64,000 bases of DNA from Pyropia yezoensis (taxonomy: Eukaryota; Rhodophyta; Bangiophyceae; Bangiales; Bangiaceae). The DNA is taken from assembly GCA_009829735.1 (NCBI GenBank), contig CM020618.1, positions 150,246 to 214,245 of the forward strand, read 5' to 3'. The position numbers and the translations under genes were made by a program. A model generated the notes under the pieces. That model did no database searches and was not told the DNA's origin. It was given only the letters and a program-made list of their open reading frames with translations. Positions 32,927-42,914 of the stretch are shown here, piece by piece. Every line of letters begins with the position of its first letter. The stretch's first letter is position 1.

Positions 32927-34082
32927 AGCACGAGGTGAGCGGCCCCGCGGCTTGAAAACAAAGCGATCCCAGCGAATCAGCGCGTGCGCACGTGGGCGTA
33001 TGCCCCACTTCCTGGCCCGCCTCCACCGCCGAGCCCGCCCTGACACGACCTCCCGACACCCTTTTTCCCATCCCCCGACCCCCCCGCAGATCCATTCCTC
33101 GTCAACTATGTTGGCATTTGCGTACTAGCCGGTCACTATACCGCGACAGACCGCATCCACTGTTTGTTTCCGGGTGGAGGCGTGGAGGAACATCGTTGAT
33201 GCGTATTTTTTTTAGCTTGCCAGAGAGCTCGTGGGAGAGCTTCCCTGACAGTTTTTTTTTTTTTTTTTTTCTCACATCGCCTTGCTTCTCTTTTTATTTG
33301 TTTGCCCGTTCAGAGACTTAGAGAATGAACGAACGAGCTGGAAACGCACATCCGGGGTGTTCCAGCACTTGAGCGGTGCTCCATCTTTTGAACAGCGTAG
33401 ATATTGCAGTACCCCGATTGTTGTCTCATGGCCTCAATAACGACAACAGACCCTCAACAGGCCAATGGCATGCCTCAGATGGCGCACCACGGGCCAATGA
33501 GTGCTCCGCGTTAGTGTGGAACCAGTGCGATCTGAGACTTTCTCGAGATATTTGTTCACATCGAAGATGAAACAGGCATCCCAGGAACCAGCTGCGACCT
33601 CTCCCAGTGCTCTTGAGTGGATCGTGTCGAGATAGAGGGAAATCCGCCGAGATCGTGAGTGAAAACAACAGCTATCTGACCATCAATCGTTCGGTACGAG
33701 ATCCGCCGCGACTGCAGCCAATCACCGCCTGATCAAAAGGAAAGCTCCACAGCACGCTATTGGCCCGCTGCGAGCTCCCAGCACGCGGTTGGCTCATGGT
33801 TGCTCTTGTCTCCATGAGACAAAATTTCGGGGAACTGCAAAACATACAACGCAGTTGGGCCACAGTCCTCACCTGACACATTTCACGTCGGCGGACAGTC
33901 ACTTTGTCTCGTACTCTGGGAGCGACGCTTCGCAGCGGAGCCGGCCAAAATCCGGAACGGAGAGGATTCATGCGAGGATATGTCGAGAGAACTGGGGGAA
34001 CGGGGCGAGCGCGTGGCGAGGCTTCGCCTGCCACCACGCACCGCAAGATTTTTTTTCTGGCCCGTTTTTCATCCGCCGCTCG
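32927..34082. other. Intergenic; poly-T tract
   Basis: Less GC-rich than its surroundings. A T-run of about 19 lies at 33252-33270. No supported ORF; minus or plus frames near 33430-33660 and 33700-34040 have no motif. Confidence 0.4.
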
Positions 34083-36151
34083 TCAGCGGGTACACCAGGT
34101 GGCGTCGGGCGAGCCGCCGCCAGCGGGGGCCGCACTACCGGCTCTGGGTGACGGCAGAGGTCTGCCACTGCCGCCACCCTCCCCCCAGTGGGAGTGATAG
34201 TGGTCTCTTCCCTCCGGTAGCCCGCCCTCCCACGGCAGATAACTCTGGGTCACTTGGCAGCGACGGTGGAGGCGACGCCGACGTCGCGTCTCCAACACTG
34301 CTGCTGCCACCACCAACACTCTCGCTACCGCCGAAGCCACCGCAGCTGCTGCCGCCGCCGCCACTGCTACCTTGTTCTGCCGTCGCCGCCGCCGCCGCCG
34401 CCGCAGCCTCCTCAGTGCCGCCAGCCGCCGCTGCCCGCCGCCGCTCCGTTGCTCTTTGCCGCCGACAAGCGGTTGCGCTGCCGCCGGCGGGCCGCGGACG
34501 AGTCGGGGTCCGTGGCGTCCAGGGCACCCGGCTTGCGCCGCGTACGCGGCGGCGCCCCAGACGGCGGGTGCATCGGCCGCCGAGTCGGGGGGGAGGGGGT
34601 CAGCCGCGGCGGGGAGGGGGGCTGCCGCAGCGAAGGGCGTCACGCGGCGGCGGCAGCCGCTGCACCGCCGCCGCCGCCCAGGGAGGCGTGTACCACACCC
34701 GCTTCCCAGAGGGTGGCCGCCACCCGCCGCGCACGGTGGGGGAGCAGCGAGCGGGTGCTCTTCAGAGGTGGGCCACAAAAGCCTCTCTCCTCCTGATAGC
34801 TCCCCGGAGGATGCCACCGACGCTATGGGCACCGTCGCTGCTGCTGTCGCGGCCCACCCTGGCCGTGCCACCCGCGACGTTGCGGTCAGGCGGACCCCGC
34901 CCTCAAACGCCTGCACCATCGAGTCAAGGGTGGATGCGGGTGTCTGCTGCCACAGAGCCTCCACCTTTCCAGCACCTGACCTCTCAGACGAGTGGGTGAC
35001 ACCTTGGTAGGCCCAGCACCCACAGTCTGGCAGGCCAGACCTGGTGAGAAGCCGGATAAGGCGGTCGTGGAAGCCGCTAAAGTCCACGGGGCTGATCAGT
35101 CCGCCACTGCCGCCGCCCGAATCGCTCCAACGACCCGCCAAAGGGCCCGCCCAGCTGCGCCGCCACAGCCGCCGCTGCCGCTTCTGCCTCTGACGCGGAT
35201 GACATGTTTTGGCCCGCCGCCATGTCCAGCTGCCGCTGCACGACGAGCGCGTCGTTGGTCAACGCAGGGTGATCAAAGCGGAGCATGGCCCGCCGGATAC
35301 GGCGGCGGCCCGTCAGCGGTCGGGTCGATCCAGAGGGCGTAGCCAGACAGCTCCCCCCCGCCGTCTGGAGCGGGACCCACCGCTAGGACGGTGCCCGCCG
35401 ATTCGTTCATGACAAAGCGGCAGCTGCATGGAAATGGCAACTGCGACGGCAAGGATATCCCTCCAAGGCGCAGTGGTGCGTCTCGCGGTCCCAAGGGTTA
35501 CTCCATTGATGCTGGCAAACGGCAAGTACTGTAGGGAGCAGGGCAGGGGGGGGGAAGATACAGACACTATATCCCAGGGTTCAGGTGGAGGGCGGGCATG
35601 TCAGCACGGGCCGCCAGCAGGGTGGCGTGGCCAGAAAGGCAGCGACCCTCCCAAGGGCCCCCCACGAAGGGGTACAGGCGCCAAGCACGATGCAGTCACC
35701 CACGCGCCCTCATCGTCCAGCTCACCCAGCATCCCGCCCCCTCCCCCCCCCCTCCCCCCAGCACCTTCTCCACCCTCCCGCTCTCCCCTATCGACGCACC
35801 AAAAAAAGACACGTGTACGCCCGTCTCGTTGGTCCCAAGCTCATACCGCATTTGCCCTGTTATCGTCCCCGCCGCGCAGAGGCCCGCGCGACTGATGCGA
35901 AGCGGTGCGTAGGCCTCAGCGGCGGCGGCAAAGGCAGCGGCACCGCGACCAGCGCCGCAGCCGCCCGTGCCCGCCTCACCAAGGGGCAGGGGGGCAGGAG
36001 CCACCGGTGGCAGAGCCCGTCCGTGTCGCGCAGGGCCGCCACGAGTGGGTTTTCGCCCGCCTCTGGCGCTCCCGCCGCCGCCGACACCGATGCCCACGGG
36101 GGGGGCTCCATCGACCGTCCCGTCACCGTCCCCTTGTCGTTCAACGAACAC
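34083..36151 (-). CDS. Unrecognised minus-strand gene in several pieces
   Basis: Coding-like blocks follow one another on the minus strand in different frames: AAAAEAYAPLRISRAGLCAAG and TITGQMRYELGTNETGV (about 35950-35800), RFVMNESAGTVLAVGPAP with GELSGYALWIDPTADG (about 35415-35285), MLRFDHPALTNDALVVQRQL (35286-35225), then FSGFHDRLIRLLTRSGLPDC with ALWQQTPASTLDSMVQAF and RLTATSRVARPGW (35090-34850). Introns or one-base errors separate them; GTGTCTTTTTTTGG after ETGV could be an intron start. No family recognised. Boundaries are approximate and the Pro/Ala-rich ends are unreliable. Confidence 0.4.
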
Positions 36152-36968
36152 CGTGGATGCGGGTAGTGCGAGGGAGTGTCAGGAGGAACGGGGGGGCGAG
36201 GGGCACTGCGGGATGGGGCGTGGCAGATCCAGCAAGGGCGGAAGGGCAAGGGGAGGATAAGCGGGGAGGATAAGCGGGGGGGATGCGGGGGGGAAGCGGG
36301 GGGGGAAGAGAGGGAAAGAAGCGGTCGGGCGGAAGGTGGGCGGGAAAGAGGAGGGGGCGAGAGGGGGGGGATGGTGGGATGACAAAGAAGGCGCGCCCGA
36401 AAATTCCGGCAGCGACCAGAACACGGGGGGGGGCAGGGGTGGCGCGGAGGGGGGGCACGGTGCCAGTGTCCCAACGGCACCCACACCGGCGCACGGGAGA
36501 CGGCCGGTAGAGAACGCAACTGGGGTGGTATGCACAGGGACGAGAGAAGAGGGGGGGGGTGGCTGCGTGCGGCGTGGCACGCACGATGCACCCGCGTGAA
36601 CGCGTCGGGCGGGGGTGCGCGTCGCGACCGTTTCCCACACCCTGCAGTGAGCGCGCATGCGCGTGAGGTTGTGTGGGCCCCACACGCGGCGGGGAGGAGC
36701 GCGCGGCGCAAGCGCGCGTATGCGCGTTGGAAAGTGGTGGCGGGGTCGGGTGGTTCGGTTGTCAGGCGCGGGTGGTGAGGTCCACGTCTGGGGGGGGGGT
36801 ACGTGGGGAGCCTCGCTGCGGGGCGCACCCGCTGTGATCATTATGTATGTATCACGATCATGATGTGCAACGACTGCTGGGTGCTGTGGCCTGGTTCCCA
36901 CCTGTTTCTTTCCTCTGGCCCCGCGCGGGGGGGGTTGGTGTGCAATGGTGTGTCACCTGCGCCAACCG

Positions 36969-36992
36969 TGTGTACAGTACATACTGTACACA
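36969..36992. repeat. Perfect palindrome, 11-bp arms
   Basis: TGTGTACAGTA, CA, TACTGTACACA. A further half copy (TGTGTACAGTACCTG) lies near 37043. Confidence 0.85.
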
Positions 36993-37223
36993 CTGTGGGT
37001 TTGAAATGCCGGGCATGACATCCAGTGGTCTGCGCGAGATTCTGTGTACAGTACCTGATCGCGGACGGCTCGATGGCGCTGTCGTCAGTGTCATGAGGGG
37101 ATTCTGCACATAGCAAAATACGAACATTTGTGGCAGGCTACCTATGTACTACATTATACGTATGTCTCTTTTTTGGCACTCAACAATTTCAGACACCTAC
37201 AGTAACTATTCAATTGTATCGTG

Positions 37224-37255
37224 TTCGTTTATATACCACCTGGTATATAAACGAA
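37224..37255. repeat. Perfect palindrome, 15-bp arms
   Basis: TTCGTTTATATACCA (37224-37238), CC, then TGGTATATAAACGAA (37241-37255). It could form a hairpin or be two abutting terminal repeats. It lies about 390 bp upstream of the pogo/Tigger start. Confidence 0.85.
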
Positions 37256-37646
37256 TACCGATCGACCGCCCAAGCTTCATCATTGTATTGACGGTCGGTT
37301 CCGAAATTAAACGATTGACCAATAACAAGTCGAGCGTCCACGATTGACAGCCCATGGCCCACCTCACCGTCGCCGACGTCACGCCGACGCCACGCCGTCA
37401 TGCACCACCGTGAGCATCCGCACCAGCCGCTTGTCTGCCCGCCCCTGCCCAACCCCTCTCTTTCTCCAATATCGCCCCATCTTGGGCCTTCTCGTCGTAG
37501 GATTTCTCAACAACTGACCTGCGATTTACCTCCTCGCCTTTGTCGACCCCCTCTATCTGTGGCTTCTCCTTGCTGCAGACGACCTCCCCCCCCCTTTTCC
37601 CCACCTTTTTCCATTTTTTTCCAGGTTACGCTTCCCGTTCGTCAAC

Positions 37647-40132
37647 ATGCCTCCGACAACGCCGCGTGCTGCGCGCGCTGTGGCTGCCGCCGCAGCTGAA
37701 GCAGCTGTGCAAGAGATCTTCCCCGCGGCAACGACAGAAACACGGCACGCCGTCAGTGTGGCGGCGGCCGCCGCAACAGCCGCAGCCGCAGTGCACTTCC
37801 AACAGAGCGCCTCACGATCTACTCCCCTCCGACCGGCAGCGTCAAGACGGCCGGCAAGACCGGCGGCATCGGGCGTTGCAGATGGGCATGTCCGCAAGGA
37901 GCGGACACCCATCACCCTGGGCGACAAGATCGCGTTTATCCGTTTAGTGATCGAGGGACGCATACGTCATTACAAGCTGCATTAGACTCCTTTCACGTTG
38001 CCATATCCCTTGAGGCGGCCCGCAGCATTTGCAGGCCGAGAGAGCGGGCTAAGCTCCTAGCGCGGGCGTGCAGCGGCGAGCCACTCGATGCTGTGCGCCA
38101 ACGTCGGTCAAGATTTGAAGCGGTGGATAAGGCGCTGCGCGCGTGGTACGATGGCATCCAGTCCATGGCGCGCAGCGACCTTCCTGTGACTCTGGCAGTG
38201 TTTGAGTCCAAGGCGGCCGATATTGCAGCCGAAATGGGCGTGGGCGGGCTTCATGGCATCGAAGGGCTTTATCCAGAAGTGGGCGCAACGACACCAGCTG
38301 CGCAACGTGGCGCTTTGGGGCCAGGGTGGGTCGGCGATTGACGCTGCTCAACAAGGAGCCGAAAGGATGACCGAGATACGGGAGGAGCTGTCCAACTACG
38401 ACCAGAGCATATATACAATATGGACGAGACGGGGCTGCAGTTTCGGTGTCTTCCTAACCGGGCCTACATCGCGGCGGGGCAACGACGGCGGGCCCGAGGG
38501 ACCAAGGCCATGAAGGCCAAGGATCGGGTCACCCTCGTGTTGGCATGCAATGCCACGGGCTCCCATAAGATCCCCATCTCTATCATTGGGTCGGCCGCCG
38601 TGCCCTTGTGTTTTAAGCCTCCCCGACCGGCCTGCGCTCTTCCCTACTTCAGCCAAAAGTCGGCGTGGATGGATGCGGATGTGTACGACAAGTGGTTCAA
38701 CACGGTGTTTGCCCCAGCTGTGCGGTCACGGACCAGCGAGCCTGTCATCCTCATTGTCGACAACTGTGGGGCGCACACGGAGTTGACGCATCCGCAAGTT
38801 AAGATTTGCGCTCTCCCCCCAAACGTGACGGCCATCCATCAACCTCTAGATGCTGGCGTGATCGCGTGTGTCAAGCGTCGGTAAAAGAAGCGCCTAATAT
38901 CGCTGGTCATCCGCGCGCACGAGGACAGGCAGCGGCGTGAAGCTTCAGCAGGGGCAGCCGGGCCGACCGCAGCGCCAGCACCGGTGCCAACAAGCGGGCG
39001 CAGTGCGGCGACGGAGGCGGCGGCGGGGCCTATCCTGCACACGGCCGCGGGGCCAGGCCCTAGCAGGCCTCCCGAAGCGGCGGGGGCAGCGGCGACAACA
39101 CTCGAGGTGACGAGGCTGGGCCCTCCGTCGGCGGGAATATGGCCGGGGGTGTCAGCACCACCGGGCTGCGAGTGTGACGCCGCCCCCGTGCCAACCGGTG
39201 CGCCGAATGCTGCGGGACCCAATGCGAGCCCCCCCCCAGCACCACCGGGCGGCGAGTGTGACGCCGCCCCCGTGCCAACCGGTGCGCCGAATGCTGCAGG
39301 CCCCAACGCGAGCCCCCTCCCCCCCTCCGCCGCCGAGCCCTGTGCTCCGCGCGCCACTCCTGGGTCGGCCACTCCACGCGCCGCCCCCGGGCCGACGGGT
39401 GCGCCGATTGCGACGGGACCCAACACAAGCCCCGCCCCCCGCCCTGCCGCCGTGCCCTGTGCTCCGTGCGCCACTCCTGGGTCGGCCACTCCACGCGCCG
39501 CCCCCGGGCCGACGGGTGGGCCGATTGCTGTGGATCCCAACACAAGCCCCCCCCCTCCCCCCACCGCGCCGGGATCTATTGAAGCGTTTTCGTTCAACTC
39601 GATTTCGGTTGACGGTTTGCCGTCGCCTACGCCGGCTGACATTGCTTTGGTTTCCAGACCCAATGAGTGGGTAGCCCCCCCAAGCACCGCCCCGGCTGCG
39701 TCAACGAGGCGCAGGCGCTCACGGGCGCCGACCCCGAGGCAAATCCTAGGAGTTCGCGACGGGGCTCCAGTCCACCTGCAAGACGTGGCCGAGCATATCC
39801 TCGAGGAGTGGGCAGCGGTGACGACGGCCACGATTGCCCATTGCTGGGCAAAGGCGCGCATTCTGCCGCTTGGCATGGAGGCGCGCCTCTTGGCTGACCA
39901 CGGAGATTACCGTGCCGCCGTCCAGCCCATTGGCGAGGACGTATGTGAGCTATTGTCCCTAACGGGCACGTCTGCTGTGGCGCAGAACTGCTTTGGCGCG
40001 AGTGACAGGGCTGAGCAAGAGCTGGCTGTGGAGGGATGGCTGGGTATCGAGGAGGACCCAGACGCAATCGAGGACACAGTGGACCAAGAGCGTCGAGCGC
40101 AACCCGCCGATGTTGACGAGGCGAGCGAATAA
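37647..40132 (+). pseudogene. pogo/Tigger-like transposase with CENPB-type DNA-binding domain, broken
   Basis: ATG 37647 starts an Ala-rich region, then TLGDKIAFIRLVIEGRI, a helix-turn-helix start. After a shift near 37975 the CENPB-type domain follows (RSRFEAVDKALRAWYDGIQS, KAADIAAEMGVG, then in the next frame FMASKGFIQKWAQRH). A 2-bp TA expansion (AGCATATATACAAT) near 38410 shifts into the DDE catalytic frame: MDETGLQF, LIVDNCGAH and LPPNVTAIHQPLDAGVI. A TAA at 38882-38884 then sits in frame, followed by KKRLISLVIRAHED, a long Pro/Ala repeat tail, and a conserved helical end (WAAVTTATIAHCWAKARIL) to 40132. The TA, TAA and other shifts break the gene. The DDE region is well preserved, so the copy is young or carries errors. 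Confidence 0.8.
39165..39560. repeat. Tandem repeats in the transposase tail
   Basis: Two copies of a unit of roughly 87 bp (coding ECDAAPVPTGAPNAAGPNAS) are followed by two copies of a unit of roughly 120 bp (coding PCAP, ATPGSATPRAAPGPTG, PNTSP). The expansion gives an unusually long disordered linker between the catalytic domain and the C-terminal helix. Confidence 0.75.
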
Positions 40133-40332
40133 AAATAGGGGACAATTGTATCATTATGAGCTGCTCTTCTGGTTTGGTCGTGAAGCGCTCCGGTGCTTCA
40201 TGCTGTGATGTCTTGCGGTCTGAGGCGCAGAGGGCAGGCGGCAGTCCAGCTCGACAGTGAACGATCGCGCGACGCCGTCAAACGATCGACAATCGTTCCA
40301 AACTGGGGCGAATTTATCAGGGGCCAAAGGCG
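40133..40332. other. Short spacer between pogo/Tigger and element B
   Basis: It contains CGATCG motifs (AACGATCGCGCGACG, AAACGATCGACAATCGTT) that could be subterminal repeats of the pogo-like element. I could not match a terminal inverted repeat with the 5' side. Confidence 0.3.
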
Positions 40333-40337
40333 GCTGG
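40333..40337. repeat. Target-site duplication GCTGG, left copy (element B)
   Basis: GCTGG precedes the 5' LTR and is repeated at 49690-49694 after the 3' LTR. Confidence 0.9.
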
Positions 40338-40806
40338 TGTGGCAGTATTGACCCCCAGGTAGGGGGGCAACACGTGCCATGCAAGGGGCGGCAGGCCACT
40401 AGCCTGATCCGTTCCTCCCCCTGCATTTGGGTCCATATTCCCTAAGTTTGGGATAGTTAGCTTAGTAGTAAATCCAACTTGGATTTGAGGGTTTTCTGCA
40501 TTTATCGTCTTGAATCTTCGTGTGGCCCGGTGGGCAGGTGCTGGGGTGGGAGATTCTGAGTGGCGAGATTCTGAGTGGACCCTGGGGGGATAAGGGGAGG
40601 GACAGCGGGGCTTGGCCCTGCGTCCCCGTCCCGACCAAGAAACTGATGGACCACACACCATCCTCTTGTTTGTCCGTTGGGGGTTTGCCCCACAACAGGG
40701 ACAGAGTGTGTGCGACTTGCACTTCTTCCGGTTCCCCCGACACGGGAGGCAGCCCTAGCACACCGCCCCAACTTGGGTGCCGTGTGTGCTAGTGGTTTTT
40801 GCCACA
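40338..40806 (+). repeat. 5' LTR of element B
   Basis: Starts TGTGGCAGTATTGACC and ends TTTTTGCCACA. It shares TGTGG...ACA termini with element A. A third, truncated copy lies at 60850-60976. Confidence 0.93.
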
Positions 40807-40808
40807 TT

Positions 40809-40826
40809 TGGTGGAGCAGCAGGGGA
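40809..40826 (+). other. Primer binding site, element B
   Basis: TGGTGGAGCAGCAGGGGA starts two bases after the LTR. It matches the site of element A at 11 of its first 12 bases. Confidence 0.65.
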
Positions 40827-40925
40827 CAGAGGTAAACTTTACCTCCGGGTGCACCCGGGTGTAGGGGGCCCTCTGTCTCAGGGGAACGGTGGTCTTGGAC
40901 CGTGTCATACGGATCGTCAGCCAAC

Positions 40926-42872
40926 ATGGCTAGCTCGGACCCCCCGTCGTCCGGGGAGTACACGGGTGACGCACGTACTTCAGTGCCTTTGAATACTGGT
41001 GAGACACAGGTGGGTTTACCTGGGGTCGCAGAGGGACTAGAGGTCCCTCAAGCCAGCAGGACTGGAAGTACGGGCGGGCAACAGGCCACCCCGACTCAGT
41101 CGGGAGTTCACTCGGGTGACACTTCTGATGTGGGTGGGCCGAAGTCTGGCCACCGTGTGGTATACTCAACGGGAACGTCCCAAGGGGTGAGGACTGTCCC
41201 CGCGGGTTCCACTCGGGTTGGAGCCAACTTTGGCTTGGAGTCGTCGCCAACTAGGCTTTCGGAGGACGGTGGACCTCCGTTGGTCGGCGATGGGCTCGCG
41301 CCCATGCCCCCGGTTGAGACCCCTGAGGAACGTGGTTGCCCCTCAGGTGGACTCCCGGAGGCGGACCGAGACTCAACTGGAGTCGTCAATCCACTCCTCG
41401 CGGAAACTGTCCGTCGGGAGGCGACCAATGTGTTGCGGCAGACTTTGCCGGACCTGGTGGTCACGATGACGAATACTATTCTGAATCAGATTGTGGCGAG
41501 TTTGCCAGATGGCCTTAATGTCCAAACCGGATTGGGGCTTTCGAGCCCGCAGGCGCAGGGGGAATCCCCCCTTACGCCTATCTCTGGTCGCCCCGAACTG
41601 GGGGCGACACCTGTGACTCCCAACGAGGGAGCCACACCATACTCGGTGGGGCGTACGCCCTTCACGGGGGAGTTCCCCCCGGAAACGCCGGCGGCTACAC
41701 CAAGCGCGCCGCGCCGGACTACGGGCACTGAGAGTGAACTTACCCCAGTGCCACAGCGGCTGTTCCATCAACGTGAGGTGCCGCCCAAGATCCAGGTAGC
41801 CAACCCGGTCTACCAGAGGATCTTTGACTGTGAGACCTACGCCCTCCACAACAAGTCGGTGGCGTATGGTCCTGACCAGGCCCGAGCCATGGGCCGTGCC
41901 AAGAAGAATGCACTTCATTCTTTTGGGCACAAAGCGGAGTGGGACGGAACTCCCCCCCTCCGTGTCTTTGAGTTCCTACGTCGTTTCACAAAAGCCTGTG
42001 ACGACAATGCCATAAGTGAAGGCATGGCTTTTTACATGCTACAGGAGTTTACGAAGGGCGACCTACGGACAGAACTTATGTCCGTCATGCCCAGCTCCTC
42101 AAGTGGAGGCGCTGGGGAGGTGACGTCCTATTTGGAGCTCGTCAACTGGTTGTTGAGAGCCATGGTTGATGAGGCAGCGTTGGCTTCTCAAGTCGAGGAG
42201 TTTACGCAAGCCCATCAGGAAGAGGCGGAGGACGAGTTGTCCTTTGCGGAGCGAGTCCGTAAGCTCAACAATCTTTGTGGGTTTCTTCATCCACAAGCTG
42301 TGGTGAAGAGTCGGTTTGTGGAGGGACTCCATTGGTCAGTCCGGATGGAGACCCGGGAGCATAACACTGCCCGGGCGACCCTGGCCGAGTTGGCCAGGTT
42401 CGCCTATCGCAGAGGCGAGGCCTACCGCAAGTTGCGGGAGGAACAACGCCAGGAGCGTCAGGCCGAGTTGGCCAAGGAACGGGAGGAGGCGCGCCAGGCC
42501 AGAGAGTTGAGAGAGGCACGCCGAATCCGCAAGGAGAGGGTGGTAGCTGCCGTGGGAACTTCCCAGGGTATCCCTTCGTCTTCCCCAGTTGGGAAGACCC
42601 CTCCCGGAACGGACCATCGATGTTGGAACTGCAACTCCGATGGTCACTGGGCATATGATTGCCCCAAGTTGAGTAAACGCATCCAACAACTTGTTAGGAA
42701 TGCGAGTAAAAAGTCGGCTACGAACGAAGTACGTTCACGCCGCGAGGGTGGGTCTCGACCGGTCGTTGCGGTCGCCACACCCTCGGCGGAGGAGGCGGAC
42801 ACGTCGTCCTCGGACTCGTCGTCTTCCTCCCCGCCCTCAGATTCGGACGCCAAGTCGGCGGGAAACGAATGA
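40926..42872 (+). CDS. gag: gag, element B
   Basis: The first ATG in the open frame is 40926 (MASSDPPSSGEYTG), 648 residues. A long disordered N-terminus precedes the capsid-like block shared with element A (FDCETYALHNKSVAYG, EWDGTPPLRVFEFLRRF, EVTSYLELVNWLLRA). A charged Arg/Glu helix follows, then zinc knuckle CWNCNSDGHWAYDC, then a Ser-rich acidic tail. Stop TGA is at 42870-42872, three bases after heptamer GGGAAAC. Confidence 0.93.
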   Translation: MASSDPPSSGEYTGDARTSVPLNTGETQVGLPGVAEGLEVPQASRTGSTGGQQATPTQSGVHSGDTSDVGGPKSGHRVVYSTGTSQGVRTVPAGSTRVGANFGLESSPTRLSEDGGPPLVGDGLAPMPPVETPEERGCPSGGLPEADRDSTGVVNPLLAETVRREATNVLRQTLPDLVVTMTNTILNQIVASLPDGLNVQTGLGLSSPQAQGESPLTPISGRPELGATPVTPNEGATPYSVGRTPFTGEFPPETPAATPSAPRRTTGTESELTPVPQRLFHQREVPPKIQVANPVYQRIFDCETYALHNKSVAYGPDQARAMGRAKKNALHSFGHKAEWDGTPPLRVFEFLRRFTKACDDNAISEGMAFYMLQEFTKGDLRTELMSVMPSSSSGGAGEVTSYLELVNWLLRAMVDEAALASQVEEFTQAHQEEAEDELSFAERVRKLNNLCGFLHPQAVVKSRFVEGLHWSVRMETREHNTARATLAELARFAYRRGEAYRKLREEQRQERQAELAKEREEARQARELREARRIRKERVVAAVGTSQGIPSSSPVGKTPPGTDHRCWNCNSDGHWAYDCPKLSKRIQQLVRNASKKSATNEVRSRREGGSRPVVAVATPSAEEADTSSSDSSSSSPPSDSDAKSAGNE

Positions 42873-42914
42873 CCGTTGGGGCTGGTCGTCCGAAGCTCAC
42901 AACGGCAGCCTCGG
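42860..42914 (+). promoter_or_regulatory. -1 ribosomal frameshift signal between gag and pol (element B)
   Basis: GCG GGA AAC GAA TGA carries G GGA AAC at 42860-42866 in gag register. A -1 slip gives GGG AAA CGA ATG, entering pol. After a 6-nt spacer CCGTTG (42873-42878) pairs with CAACGG (42900-42905). CCGA (42890-42893) can pair with TCGG (42911-42914). Compared with element A the stem pairs have changed on both sides. Confidence 0.8.

Larger units (their letters stand above)
36152..37646. other. Spacer: purine tract, palindromes, AT-rich promoter-like DNA
   Basis: The plus strand is strongly purine-biased around 36230-36440 (GGGGAAG-type runs). The region then becomes AT-rich from about 36830. 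Two perfect palindromes occur at 36969-36992 and 37224-37255. No supported gene lies here. The AT-rich part precedes the pogo/Tigger gene. Confidence 0.45.
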
